A DNA stretch of 64,000 nt from CAWKEY01 sp963696315 (GCA_963696315.1 CAVOJU010000027.1:12599-76598), one strand, 5' to 3'; counted from the first letter of the stretch, positions 17,971-26,828 are shown. The notes: generated by a model not told the origin, from the letters alone. Numbers and translations: made by a program.

Positions 17971-18144
17971 ATGAATGCAGAAACACAGCAAAAAGACAGA
18001 TTCTGGCTGTACGTTGGGGCTATAACCCTTGCCTTGGTCACTGTTCTGATTTTGGTCAAAAAAAGTGAGGATGATAAGTTTGCTCCGATTAAACAGCAGG
18101 TAGAAGAGGAGATAGAGCAGATGAATATCAGGGTATTGAATTGA
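17971..18144 (+). CDS. Small single-pass membrane protein, paralogue of the gene at 24,533-24,742
   Basis: 57 residues: MNAETQQKDRFWLYVGAI, a transmembrane helix (TLALVTVLILV), then a charged amphipathic tail (VEEEIEQMN). An AAGG ribosome site lies about 10 bp upstream. It shares with the 24,742 gene the start M-x-AE-x-Q-x-KD-x-FWL, a glycine at the start of the helix and a V-L-I-L-K exit. I do not recognise the family. The one-helix, cytoplasmic charged-tail form is typical of small subunits that stabilise membrane complexes, but that is inference. Confidence 0.72.
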   Translation: MNAETQQKDRFWLYVGAITLALVTVLILVKKSEDDKFAPIKQQVEEEIEQMNIRVLN

Positions 18145-18197
18145 ACTTTAGCCTGAGAGACAGGTGTTTATAATAATAATCGGGAGAGGAAAAAGTT

Positions 18198-18560
18198 ATG
18201 AAACAGTATGTGATGGGCCTGTTGGCGGCGTTATCAATTTTTTCAGTGAATGCATCGGCTACGGAATATATTTACCGGGATCTGATGGCCAATACTTTGC
18301 CGTCGGTAAAATGTGAAGCAAAAGCCGATGCCATTGCCAATGCTTCGAAACAATATAATCTCAATCGCTACAGTAAGAAGTTTTGCCAAACGCAAGGTTA
18401 CGGTTGGCATGTTGAAGAAATAAAAGATAACGGCAAGGCTGTCTGTGAGGAATGTACGGGCGCTGACAGCGGCAAAAGCCAGTGCCATCTGGAAGACGTT
18501 GTCGTAACCTGTAAGCGCATCAAGCCTGGCTCAGTAGGCATGTTGCCCGGCAAAAGTTAA
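18198..18560 (+). CDS. Secreted cysteine-containing protein of unknown function
   Basis: 120 residues with a signal peptide (MKQYVMGLLAALSIFSVNASA) and six cysteines in the mature part (KCEAKA, FCQTQG, VCEECTG, QCHLED, TCKRI), suggesting disulphides in the periplasm. A strong GGGAGAGGA ribosome site precedes the ATG. It follows the small membrane gene by 53 bp and may be co-transcribed. An IS66-type element sits 119 bp downstream. I do not recognise the family. Confidence 0.78.
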   Translation: MKQYVMGLLAALSIFSVNASATEYIYRDLMANTLPSVKCEAKADAIANASKQYNLNRYSKKFCQTQGYGWHVEEIKDNGKAVCEECTGADSGKSQCHLEDVVVTCKRIKPGSVGMLPGKS

Positions 18561-18732
18561 GGGCTATAAAAGCTATTAAACATCTGTCGTTCCGGCAGGG
18601 ATTGCCGGATTTCCCGGAGCCTAGCTTGCTCGCGTGTTTACCTATCTGTTGATTTTTCTTGTGGTTACGATGCCGCAATGTAACTTCTCATTAATTGCGG
18701 GTAGCACCTAAGAATTAAGTTAAAATAGTCGC

Positions 18733-19227
18733 ATGGATTCACTTAAGCCACAATTACCCAAAATCAGTAACGAAGAGCGCACACCGCTAGTCGATGGGCT
18801 GCTGGAATTGCTTGCGTGGCAGCAAATACAGATAGATAAGCTGGAGCAAGAAATACTTAAGCTCAAGGGCGAAACCACTAAACCCAAAATAAAACCCAGC
18901 AAAATGGACGGGGACTCGGCCGAAGACGGTGATGAGAACAGCGATGATGGCGACAAGTCTAAAAAGAACAAAGGGCCGAAACGCAGTAAAACAGATCATC
19001 TTAAGATTGATGCCACGTTCGACATCCACCCCGATACTATTCCAGAAGGCTCAACTTTTAAGGGTTATCGGGACGTGGTCATTCAAGATATTAAATTTGA
19101 GACCTTCAATACCTGCTATCGCTTAGCCCAATACCAAACAGCAGATGGCAGTTATGTGTCAGGACAGCTACCCGACGGGCTTAACGGCTGCCACTTTGGC
19201 AGCGATCTGATCAGTTTCATCCTCTAT
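18733..19227 (+). pseudogene. IS66-family transposase, 5' part (interrupted)
   Basis: Encodes MDSLKPQLPKISNEERTPLV, a coiled-coil leader (WQQIQIDKLEQEILKLKGE), an acidic/basic linker and the zinc-ribbon-like part to SDLISFILY. The frame is cut at 19,227 by an ISKra4-type fragment and resumes at 21,450. The undamaged order can be read from copy B (48,307-50,017). Confidence 0.9.
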
Positions 19228-19785
19228 ACCGGCAAGACAAAATCGCTGTTTTATAAGCGTTTTACAAGCTGCTTCTGTTACGCCTGAGCCAATCGGAAAA
19301 TTTTGCTCGGTGTAACTGATGTAGTTCATGTGGTGCCGATGATTTTTATAATAGGTAACGGCTGCCCCCAGCTTGTCTCGCAGATGTCGCGGTAATTTTT
19401 GGGTGCTTTTTCGTGCTTGTAGCGCCACCATTTCATTATAAAGCGCCTCGGCAGCCCCCGCTGTGTGTTTCAGTTGATGGCAACGATCTTCCAACCAGGC
19501 TTTGTGAGCACTTTTATCCCTAGGATATTTTGCATTAGCGACTGCGCCCAGATAACTGCTCGCATGATAAAAATCGAGAACCTGTGTCTGGGTATGCGGC
19601 GTTAAAAATTGCCAGTTGCATTCAGCTCCATCGGCTAGCCCGACCGTCTTGGCGTCCGGAAAGTGCGCTTTGACGCGCTCAATCTCTGCGGTAAAACGGC
19701 GCAAGAACTCCGCTTTGCCATATTCAGGCGTAGCACCCTTATAAATAGTATGCTGCCGTTCGCCTTTGGCATCATAAAAACTGAT
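19228..19785 (-). pseudogene. ISKra4-family transposase, C-terminal part
   Basis: Reads ISFYDAKGERQHTIYKGATPEYGKAEF, then VGLADGAECNWQFLTPHTQTQVLDFYHASSYLG and FPIGSGVTEAACKTLIKQRFC, the second half of an ISKra4 transposase with its DGA and E catalytic segments. After KQRFCLAG the frame runs into IS66 DNA, so roughly the last 45 residues are missing. Confidence 0.85.
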
Positions 19786-20813
19786 CCTGATTACCCACAA
19801 TGAACAGCCACTGTTAAAAGCTGTCTATATTAGCGATTCCGGCACATCAATGAGGGTAAGGTCATGAAAAACAAAGTCCAATTCCAAAAAGGCTATAGTC
19901 TGAGTGAATTCATGAAGCACGATGGCACCGAAGCGCAATGCCGACAAGCCCTGTTTCAGTGGCGCTGGCCTCAAGGTTATGTGTGTCCTGAGTGCGGCGG
20001 AGCAAGTTATTGCACTCTAAAAACGCGGGCGGTTTATCAGTGCAATCACTGTCATCACCAACACTCCCTGATTAGCGGTACCATTTTTTCGGCCACGAAG
20101 CTGCCGTTAACCCTCTGGTTTCTGGCGATCCACTTGATTACACAGGCTAAAACCGGCATTTCGGCCCTGTCACTGCGCCGCCAATTGGGAGTTTCCTACA
20201 ACACCGCCTGGAGCATCAAACACAAGCTGATGCAAGTGATGATGGAACGCGATGATATTAAGCCGCTCGCCGGGATCATCCAACTGGATGACGTGTATTG
20301 GGGCGGTGAGCAGCGGGGCGGTAAACGCGGCCGTGGCTCGCCCAACAAAACACCCTTTGTGGCGGCCGTGTCCGTCAACGAAAAGGGCCATCCAGTGGCT
20401 ATGGCTATGAATGTCGTCGACGGCTTTCGTTCCAAAGCGATCGCCAAGTGGGCCAAGCGCCATCTGAGCGCCGGTAGCCTCGTGGTTTCGGATGGGCTGG
20501 CCTGCTTTGCGGCGGTGTCCGAAGCGGGCTGTCAACATACGGCTATCGTCACGGGGGGCGGCCCGGCGTGTGTAACGCTGGAGACTTTTACGTGGGTTAA
20601 TACGATGATCGGCAATGTCAAAAGGTCGATAAACGGCAGCTATCACGCTATCCAGCACAAACACCTGCCGCGCTATTTGGCCGAGTTTTGTTATCGCTTC
20701 AATCGGCGTTTTGTGCTGGAGGATATGCTGCCCCGCCTGTGCTACGTCGCGGCCCGAACACCGCCTATGCCGATGCGCTTGCTAAAGTTGGCTGAGGTTT
20801 ATGGGTAATCAGG
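19786..20813 (+). mobile_element. IS1595-family element (ISXO2-like), inserted in the ISKra4 fragment
   Basis: The ends are CCTGATTACCC at 19,786-19,796 and GGGTAATCAGG at 20,803-20,813, with further matching inward (CAGCC / GGCTG). One intact transposase fills the element. Flanking octamers AAACTGAT and TAGCGTTT do not match although the family makes 8-bp duplications, and part of the host transposase is missing, so insertion was followed or accompanied by a deletion of host IS sequence. Confidence 0.88.
19864..20808 (+). CDS. IS1595-family (ISXO2-like) transposase
   Basis: 314 residues, apparently complete. It has an N-terminal zinc ribbon (CPECGGASYCTL...YQCNHCHHQHS), then the DDE/ISXO2 domain with IQLDDVYWGGEQRGGKRGRGS, VVSDGLACFAAV and NTMIGNVKRSINGSYHAI. 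This is the family order with D, D and N/E-type third position. The stop TAA lies inside the right terminal repeat. A GGGTAAGG ribosome site precedes the ATG. It is the only undamaged transposase of the nest. Confidence 0.94.
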   Translation: MKNKVQFQKGYSLSEFMKHDGTEAQCRQALFQWRWPQGYVCPECGGASYCTLKTRAVYQCNHCHHQHSLISGTIFSATKLPLTLWFLAIHLITQAKTGISALSLRRQLGVSYNTAWSIKHKLMQVMMERDDIKPLAGIIQLDDVYWGGEQRGGKRGRGSPNKTPFVAAVSVNEKGHPVAMAMNVVDGFRSKAIAKWAKRHLSAGSLVVSDGLACFAAVSEAGCQHTAIVTGGGPACVTLETFTWVNTMIGNVKRSINGSYHAIQHKHLPRYLAEFCYRFNRRFVLEDMLPRLCYVAARTPPMPMRLLKLAEVYG

Positions 20814-21342
20814 TAGCGTTTTGAAAATTCGGTAGATCGTAATGCCACTTTATTTCCTGTTGCTTGGCTATGCCCGCTACTTTTTGGGATAAGTTTTGCA
20901 AGAACGATGCCGATATTTTTCGTCCTTGGCATTCCAGAAAATCCTGTTGGACTTCGAGTGCCGCTTTACACGCCATTTTAATACCCACCTGCTTGGCGAA
21001 CCGGGGCGTTGAACTACCAATAATGCGCGCGGATTGCTCCAACGGGCAGAAGGTCTTTCCGCGTCCATGATAGTGATACACATGCCTCGCACACTGAATT
21101 TCACCATAAGGCGTTTGATAAAACTTTTCTTCCTGCCCCTTGCTTCGCCATGGCTTGCCCTCTATTTCAATCGCTTCCCCTTGGGTGTCGAATTGCTTCA
21201 ATGCTTGTTCAGTAGCGAGTGTGCCCGCCTCATTGACGACCGCCTGGATCGCTTCCTCACTGTCCAGCATCGAATCTTCGAGATCAATTGTTATTTCAAT
21301 AATGAGCTGTTTCCCTTCTTTTCTTATAATTTTTGCGGACAT
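20814..21342 (-). pseudogene. ISKra4-family transposase, N-terminal part
   Basis: From MSAKIIRKEGKQLIIEITID to DLPNFQNA, including EGKPWRSKGQEEKFYQTPYGEIQCARHVYHYHGRGKTFCPLE and IGSSTPRFAKQVGIKMA, the standard N-terminal half. It is cut by IS1595 at 20,813. Joining it to the other half leaves a gap of about 25-35 residues (the first catalytic-aspartate stretch), consistent with deletion at the insertion point. Confidence 0.87.
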
Positions 21343-21449
21343 GTCTGTTCTTAAGTTTTAAGGATTAAATACGTTTAAGCTTCTATCTCAAAATATAGGA
21401 ATAATGTCCATCTGTTTCTTTAGGCTGTCATAAAATCAAGGTCGCACCC

Positions 21450-22602
21450 TCAATACCATCATCAACATGTCACCCAACCGCTGCTGTTGAAACAATTGCA
21501 GGACTTGGGGGTTGAACTATCCAGCGGCCGGTTAAGCCAGTTTATCACCGATGGCTTGGATCTGTTCCATGATGAAAAAGACCAATTACTACAAGCCGGA
21601 TTGTCCGTCTCGCAGTATATACATACCGATGACACCGGAGCGCGCCATGATGGCAAAAACGGCTATTGCACACATATCGGCAATGAGCTGTTTGCCTGGT
21701 TTAGTAGCACGGAAAGCAAAAGCCGCATTAACTTCCTCAGCTGTTTAGGCCAAGGCAGCAACCATTTCTATGTGCTGAATACCGGCGCCTTCGCGTATAT
21801 GGAACAACAAAAACTGCCGCCTATTCTGTTAGCGCGTCTTGAGCTTGAATTTCAGGGTGAAGCGTTGTGTAGCCTTCCGCTAGCCGATCCTGTAGATAAG
21901 GTGGTACGTATCGAAACCGCTCTCGATTGGGAGAAATGGCTGAATCAGCAGGGCATCAAAACCAAGCGGCATCGGCGAATTATCACCGAAGGCGCTTTAA
22001 TGGGGGGCCTATTAGCTCAAGGCATTCCCGTTACCCTCAGCATTGTCAGCGATGATGCCGGACAGTTTAATGTCTTTGACCATGCGTTGTGTTGGATTCA
22101 TGCCGAACGCATCATCAATCGTCTCATTCCCTTAAATGCTGAGCATGTTAAAGCCGTTGATAACACACGCGAACAACTCTGGCAGATTTACCGCGATCTG
22201 AAAGCCTACAAACTTGAGCCAACGGCAATCCAGGCTGAAGATATCAAATCCCGATTTAAAACGATGTGCGGCGCCAAAACGGCATACGTAACACTGAATC
22301 TTGCCCTACAGCGGATGGGCAACAATCAACACGAATTAATTCGGGTTCTCGACAAACCTTATTTACCACTCCACAACAACCTGAGCGAACGCGATATTCG
22401 GGATTACGTTAAAAAACGAAAAATAAGCGGTAGCACGCGCAGCGAGGCAGGACGAAGATGTCGCGATACCTTTGCCAGCTTAAAAAAGACATGCCTAAAG
22501 CACAAGATTTCATTTTGGCATTATCTTAAGGATAGGTTGTGTGGCGAAAGCAATATTCCACCGTTATCTGATTTGATTCGGGCTGCGGCTACCTGTGGGT
22601 AA
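21450..22602 (+). pseudogene. IS66-family transposase, 3' part (interrupted)
   Basis: Continues the frame of 18,733-19,227: HHQHVTQPLLLKQLQDLGVELSSGRLSQF, the DDE-type HTDDTGARHDGKNGYCT, LSIVSDDAGQFNVFDHALCWIHAERIINRL, and the C-terminal NNLSERDIRDYVKKRKISGSTRSEAGRR. Apart from the insertion there is no lesion in this copy. Confidence 0.9.
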
Positions 22603-22750
22603 TGAGAAGTTACGCCGCAATGGACAGGCATAGCAGTTTTTCTACAGCTTCTTAAGGTATGATTGCCTCTCCATGAGAGCATGGGGATTATTAGTAGCCT
22701 GTGCATCGAATCAATGCCAAATGGCATAAATTAAAAACCGGGAGAGAAAC

Positions 22751-23272
22751 TTGACATATCTTTACAGCAATCAGACGTTATCAGTTATAGGCTTGGCATT
22801 TGCATTATTGTGGCTAGCGCCGGTTGCAGGATATGCCGGAGAGCGTATCGCGGTTTTGGATTTTGAGCTTAAGGATTTGACCTTGGCTCCCAGGATACCC
22901 TCAGAAGTCAAACGGACGGCAGGCATTAAAGCCATGCTGGAAGCTGAGTTAGCGAAAGCTGGTCATTCGGTGATCATTATTGACGCGCAAGCTCAGCAAG
23001 CGGCAACGGCCGGTTTTGGCTATCTTTTCGATCATGATGATGTGGCAGCAGAACTGGCAAAGCCGGCGGGAGCTGATTATGTTCTGGTGGGGCGCTTGCA
23101 TAAACCCAGCTATTTATTTGCCTACCTCATGGGGCATTTGATCCGTGTTAGTGATGGCCGGTTAATCGGTAATTACATTTCAGAAACGAAAGGCGGCGAA
23201 AAAAAATTAACCCTGAAAGCGGTTGAGAGTCTTGCCGTTAAAATTAACAATACGCTTGCCACAGTGAAATAA
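22751..23272 (+). CDS. Exported protein resembling the DUF2380/DUF3280 family
   Basis: 173 residues with a TTG start placed after a GGGAGAGAA ribosome site. A signal peptide ends PVAGYAGE, then RIAVLDFELKDLTLAP, AGIKAMLEAELAKAG, GADYVLVGRLHKPSYLFAYLMGHLIRVSDGRLIG. The VLDFEL start and the VLVGRLHK...L.DG core resemble small secreted proteins of the DUF2380/DUF3280 kind, often seen in methylotrophs. Function unknown. It lies between the IS nest and lpxD without a close partner. Confidence 0.78.
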   Translation: MTYLYSNQTLSVIGLAFALLWLAPVAGYAGERIAVLDFELKDLTLAPRIPSEVKRTAGIKAMLEAELAKAGHSVIIIDAQAQQAATAGFGYLFDHDDVAAELAKPAGADYVLVGRLHKPSYLFAYLMGHLIRVSDGRLIGNYISETKGGEKKLTLKAVESLAVKINNTLATVK

Positions 23273-23389
23273 GCATTCTGACAGCAGTTGTTTGCTTTTG
23301 GCGTACCGGTTTTTTGATACACTATTCTGCGATTTAAATTATCCGTGCCTTGACTTTGGCGCTATTGGAATTAACAGCAGAGGATTTAT

Positions 23390-24427
23390 ATGCCGGTTAC
23401 ATTGAAAGAACTTGCCGATTTTTGTGGTGCCCGGATTGAAGGGGGCGATGTCTCGGCGGCCATTTATTCGGCAGCCGATATTATGAGTGCGCAAGCTGGC
23501 CAGGTAACGCAGTTGACTAACAGTCGATATGCGGCTCATATCAACGATTCCAGCGCATCCGCCTGCATTGTCGGCGAGGGCATTAGCGTAGAAAACGTAC
23601 CCGCTACGATGGCCTTATTAGTGTCTGCCGACCCCGAAATCAGCTTTATTAAGGCGGTTCAGTTACTGCATCCGGGCAGTGTTTATGGCCGGACTATTGC
23701 ACCACAGGCTGTGATTGCAGATAGCGTAATGCTGGGGGCCGAACTCCATATCGGCCCTTATGCAGTGATTGGCGAGCAGGCAAGTATCGGCGACGGCAGC
23801 GAAATTCTGGCCGGTGTCTACATAGGCAACAATGTAAAGATAGGCAAGCACTGCCGAATTTATCCCTATGCCGTTATCTACGATGATGTGGTTGTGGGCG
23901 ATAATGTCATTATTCATTCAGGTGCCATTATCGGCGCTGACGGTTTCGGTTATAAGTTCCGTAACCACGAGCACGTTAAAGTCCCGCAGGTGGGCAATGT
24001 GGTTATCGGGGATAATGTCGAAATTGGCGCCAATACCTGTATTGATAGGGGCGCACTGGGCAGTACGACGATTGGATCGGGCAGTAAAATAGATAATTTG
24101 GTGCAGATTGGCCACAATAATAAAATTGGCAAAAACGTCATCATGTGTGGACAAACCGGGATTTCGGGATCCTGCAATATTGAAGATTATGCCATTCTGG
24201 CCGGCAGCTCAGGTGTTGCTGATCATGTGACCATTGGTCGTGGTGCAGTAGTCATGGCACGTTCCGGCGTAGCAGGTGACATTGAAGCCGGCAAGCAAGT
24301 GTTTGGCAGTCCGGCAAAAGACAAGAAAACCGCTTACAAGGAGCAAATAGCCCTCAGCAAATTACCGGAGCTGCTGAAAAAAGTAAAAATTCTGGAAGAG
24401 AAGATTCAGGCTCTTGACAAAGAGTGA
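23390..24427 (+). CDS. lpxD: UDP-3-O-acylglucosamine N-acyltransferase
   Basis: 345 residues. An N-terminal uridine-binding domain (MPVTLKELADFCGARIEGGD, ADIMSAQAGQVTQLTNSRY) is followed by many left-handed hexapeptide repeats. The catalytic histidine is in QIGHNNKIGKNVIMCGQTG, and a C-terminal helix closes the protein (LPELLKKVKILEEKIQALDKE). It adds the second 3-hydroxyacyl chain of lipid A. The usual lpxA/fabZ/bamA neighbours are absent, so this is a stand-alone copy. A strong hairpin terminator follows. Confidence 0.95.
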   Translation: MPVTLKELADFCGARIEGGDVSAAIYSAADIMSAQAGQVTQLTNSRYAAHINDSSASACIVGEGISVENVPATMALLVSADPEISFIKAVQLLHPGSVYGRTIAPQAVIADSVMLGAELHIGPYAVIGEQASIGDGSEILAGVYIGNNVKIGKHCRIYPYAVIYDDVVVGDNVIIHSGAIIGADGFGYKFRNHEHVKVPQVGNVVIGDNVEIGANTCIDRGALGSTTIGSGSKIDNLVQIGHNNKIGKNVIMCGQTGISGSCNIEDYAILAGSSGVADHVTIGRGAVVMARSGVAGDIEAGKQVFGSPAKDKKTAYKEQIALSKLPELLKKVKILEEKIQALDKE

Positions 24428-24504
24428 TCGGCAGGATTGCAGATCAAGCCGGAGATAGGGTTTATTTAGAAATTTGGATGGGGACTAACCAGGGGAAAGA
24501 AGTA

Positions 24505-24526
24505 CCCCCCGTATAGATACGGGGGG
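24505..24526 (+). terminator. Rho-independent-type terminator after lpxD
   Basis: CCCCCCGTA and TACGGGGGG form a 9-bp stem with the loop TAGA, followed on the plus strand by AGTATTTTATTT. It lies 78 bp past the lpxD stop and 7 bp beyond the end of the convergent small gene, so it may serve both. Confidence 0.8.
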
Positions 24527-24532
24527 AGTATT

Positions 24533-24742
24533 TTATTTGCCGCTTATTTGTTCAGCAGTACTATCATTCCGGGTCTTTCTTTTTTCAATTTTTGAAAAAG
24601 TTTCTTTTTGGAGTTCCGCAACTGCACCACTTTCTAAATGTTCGGTTTCTCTACCTTTCAGTATGACAACCAGAACGATAGTCGCAATAATGATGCCGCC
24701 AATAATGAGCCAAAAATTATCTTTTTCTTGTGCTTCAGCCAT
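24533..24742 (-). CDS. Small single-pass membrane protein, paralogue of the gene at 17,971
   Basis: 69 residues: MAEAQEKDNFWLIIGGIIIA, a transmembrane helix through ATIVLVVILKG, then a charged tail (ELQKETFSKIEKRKTRND). The N-terminal AE-x-Q-x-KD-x-FWL and the exit V-I-L-K match the 57-residue protein at 17,971, so both belong to one unnamed family. A TGAGGA ribosome site lies about 8 bp upstream of the ATG. Function unknown. Confidence 0.75.
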   Translation of the reverse strand: MAEAQEKDNFWLIIGGIIIATIVLVVILKGRETEHLESGAVAELQKETFSKIEKRKTRNDSTAEQISGK

Positions 24743-25146
24743 TTTTAAATCCTCATAGTTATTGTAATAGTGATTTTTTTATCCCCCTCTCCTCAAAGGG
24801 GAGGTTGCCCACCAACTAAAACAGTGAGCAAATGTCGAATTATCTACCAAACGACGGGGTAATTTTTATCATGAGATAATGTGTCGTGTCAAAACTAAAA
24901 AAGATAAAAAAACTCCAAATGATGTCAAATGAGCAGGCTGTGAGTGTTTGGCTTACCGACTTTATTTATTAATGCATTGAAAAATAATTGTTTTTTTGGC
25001 ATGCTTCTGTCGCGGAGCTTGAGTAGGAGTGTTCGTAGCAGAGGCATCGGTAGATTCATGATGAGGGCTCTTTGAAATCATTCGTAGCGACTCTTTAGAT
25101 ACCGGGTCGATGGAAATTGTAAGCCGGTATGATTAAAGTATAATAG
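24743..25146. other. Gene-free stretch between the small membrane gene and iscR
   Basis: No reading frame of quality. Near the left edge (about 24,784-24,805) is a CCCCTCTCC...GGGGAGG palindrome. The right edge holds the iscR promoter described separately. The rest is A+T-rich with nothing recognisable. Confidence 0.5.
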
Positions 25147-25174
25147 TTGACTCTTTTGGTAGGTTAAGTATAGT
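25147..25174 (+). promoter_or_regulatory. Probable sigma-70 promoter of iscR, possible IscR half-site
   Basis: TTGACT at 25,147-25,152 and TATAGT at 25,169-25,174 are separated by 16 bp, 36 bp before the iscR GTG. The stretch ATAGTTGACT covering the -35 matches the left half of the E. coli type 1 IscR site; the right half is only partly similar and mis-spaced, so autoregulation here is inferred. Confidence 0.55.
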
Positions 25175-25210
25175 AACAACAACTTACTTGATCTAATAAA
25201 GGATGCTTTT

Positions 25211-25696
25211 GTGCGTTTAACTACTAAAGGTCGCTATGCTGTAACTGCAATGCTCGATGTGGCTTTTCACAGTCAAAAAAGACCGGTTACCCTAAGTGAC
25301 ATTGCAACACGTCAAACGATTTCCCTGTCTTATCTGGAGCAATTATTTTCGCGCCTACGTCATGCCGGCATGGTTAAAGGCGTGCGTGGCCCCGGTGGTG
25401 GCTATAAGTTGAGCCGGAAGGCCAGCGACATCAATATTGCGGATATTATTGCCGCTGTTGACGAACAGCTTGATTCCACTAAATGCGGCGGTGAGGCCAA
25501 TTGCCAGAACAATCAGTCATGCCTAACTCATGACTTGTGGATGGGATTAAGCGAGCAAATTCGCGATTATTTGAAGGGTATTACTTTAGGTGATCTGCTG
25601 GAACGTCATCAGGTTCAGGAAGTGGCCAGAAGACAGGTTCAGGAAGCTCAGCGCGTTATTGAATTTCATCGTCATAACGAGGAAGTTAGTGCTTAA
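25211..25696 (+). CDS. iscR: Iron-sulfur cluster regulator IscR (Rrf2 family)
   Basis: 161 residues with a GTG start after AAAGGA. The N-terminal winged helix is MRLTTKGRYAVTAMLDVA...LEQLFSRLRHAGMVKGVRGPGGGYKL. The [2Fe-2S] ligands sit at C92, C98, C104 and H107, the same numbering as E. coli IscR. It senses cluster supply and controls isc and related genes. It is the first gene of the operon; iscS follows after 6 bp. Confidence 0.96.
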   Translation: MRLTTKGRYAVTAMLDVAFHSQKRPVTLSDIATRQTISLSYLEQLFSRLRHAGMVKGVRGPGGGYKLSRKASDINIADIIAAVDEQLDSTKCGGEANCQNNQSCLTHDLWMGLSEQIRDYLKGITLGDLLERHQVQEVARRQVQEAQRVIEFHRHNEEVSA

Positions 25697-25702
25697 CGTT
25701 AA

Positions 25703-26803
25703 ATGATCTATCTTGATCATAATGCGACAACCCCGATAGATGATCGGGTGTTGACCGCCATGTTACCTTTCTTAAACACCTTCTACGGTAACCCTTCCAG
25801 TTTATACCGCCACGGCAGAGTGGTTCGTAGCGCTATCGAGGCGTCGCGTGAGCAGGTTGCGGCGCTGGTGGGCGTACAAGCTTCACAAGTTATTTTTACC
25901 AGCGGCGGTACCGAGGCAAATAATCTGGCGCTGGCAAGCATTGAGCCACATGCAGGCCTGGCCATTTCGGCCATTGAACATCCCTCTGTTGTTGAACCAG
26001 CCCTGCACTTGAAAAGTCAGGGTCACGAGCTGGCCATTATCGATGTGAATGCAAACGGGGAGCTTAACCCGGAAGCTATTGATTCCATTATCCGGCAAAA
26101 GCCCGCTCTGGTTTCCATCATGCTTGCCAATAATGAGACCGGCGTGGTGCAGGATGTTGAGCTGTATGCACGGCAGTTTAGGGCAAACCAAATCACGGTT
26201 CATACCGATGCGGTCCAGGCACTGGGAAAAATTCCGATAGCGTTTAGCCAGCTTGGCGTTCATTTAATGTCGCTGTCCAGTCATAAAATCTATGGCCCTA
26301 AAGGTTGCGGTGCGCTGGTTTTTGAGAAAGGTGTGGCAGTAAAGCCGGTATTGCGTGGCGGTGGACAGGAACAAGGCTTTAGAGCCGGCACTGAAAATGT
26401 CGCCGCTATCGTCGGCTTTGGCAAGGCAGCGGAACTTGCCAAAGCCGAACTGGCTCAAAGAAATGCCCATTTGCTGACCTTAAGGCAGCAATTGGAAGCG
26501 GGTCTAGCCGGCATTCCTGGGCTGACTATTTTTGCGCAGCAGGCAGACCGGCTACCTAATACCGTTCAGATCGGCAGTTCTGGCAGCGATGGCGAAATGT
26601 TATTGATGAGGCTGGATCAAAAAGGCATTGCCGTTTCCAGCGGTTCTGCCTGCGCCAGTGGTGGCGCCCAGCCCAGCCCCGTGCTGACGGCTATGGGGGT
26701 AGCGCCGGATCTTGCCAAAAGCGCAATCCGCATCAGTTTGGGGGTTACCAATACTGAAGCGGATATTTTTGAATTTATTAAACAATTGAAAGCCCTGATA
26801 TAG
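25703..26803 (+). CDS. iscS: Cysteine desulfurase (NifS/IscS group)
   Basis: 366 residues, a little shorter than E. coli IscS (about 400) and closer to NifS-like class I enzymes. The PLP lysine is K195 in SSHKIYGPKG; the active-site cysteine is C317 in SSGSACASGG; GGTEANNLAL and NNETGVVQ bind PLP. It takes sulfur from cysteine for cluster assembly. It lies between iscR and iscA, and there is no iscU scaffold gene in between. Confidence 0.94.
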   Translation: MIYLDHNATTPIDDRVLTAMLPFLNTFYGNPSSLYRHGRVVRSAIEASREQVAALVGVQASQVIFTSGGTEANNLALASIEPHAGLAISAIEHPSVVEPALHLKSQGHELAIIDVNANGELNPEAIDSIIRQKPALVSIMLANNETGVVQDVELYARQFRANQITVHTDAVQALGKIPIAFSQLGVHLMSLSSHKIYGPKGCGALVFEKGVAVKPVLRGGGQEQGFRAGTENVAAIVGFGKAAELAKAELAQRNAHLLTLRQQLEAGLAGIPGLTIFAQQADRLPNTVQIGSSGSDGEMLLMRLDQKGIAVSSGSACASGGAQPSPVLTAMGVAPDLAKSAIRISLGVTNTEADIFEFIKQLKALI

Positions 26804-26828
26804 AGGGACAAGCTAAATAGAGGTGATT

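Larger units (their letters stand above)
19228..21449 (-). mobile_element. ISKra4-type element, 3'-truncated, inserted in IS66 copy A
   Basis: The boundaries come from comparison with IS66 copy B: host sequence CCTCTAT stops at 19,227 and TCAATACC resumes at 21,450, with at most one shared base. The element carries a minus-strand ISKra4-type transposase in two pieces separated by an IS1595 element. No convincing terminal inverted repeat is visible, and the transposase stops short of its usual C-terminus at the 19,228 junction, so the element is incomplete. Confidence 0.8.
18680..22613 (+). mobile_element. IS66-type element, copy A, with perfect target duplication, interrupted by nested ISs
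   Basis: The left end begins GTAACTTCTCATTA and the right end is TAATGAGAAGTTAC, a perfect 14-bp terminal inverted repeat that continues imperfectly (GGTAGC on both sides). The flanks are the direct repeat GCCGCAAT at 18,672-18,679 and 22,614-22,621; 8 bp is the IS66 target size. The host element should be about 1,712 bp; the extra ~2,222 bp (19,228-21,449) is foreign. Only a TnpC-like gene is present, without tnpA/tnpB, as in the ISBst12-like branch. Removing the insert restores the transposase frame. Confidence 0.93.

Noticed and set aside
25143..25170. Complete type 1 IscR operator
   Set aside because: The left half matches, but the right half is displaced by about four bases; only the promoter is reported.
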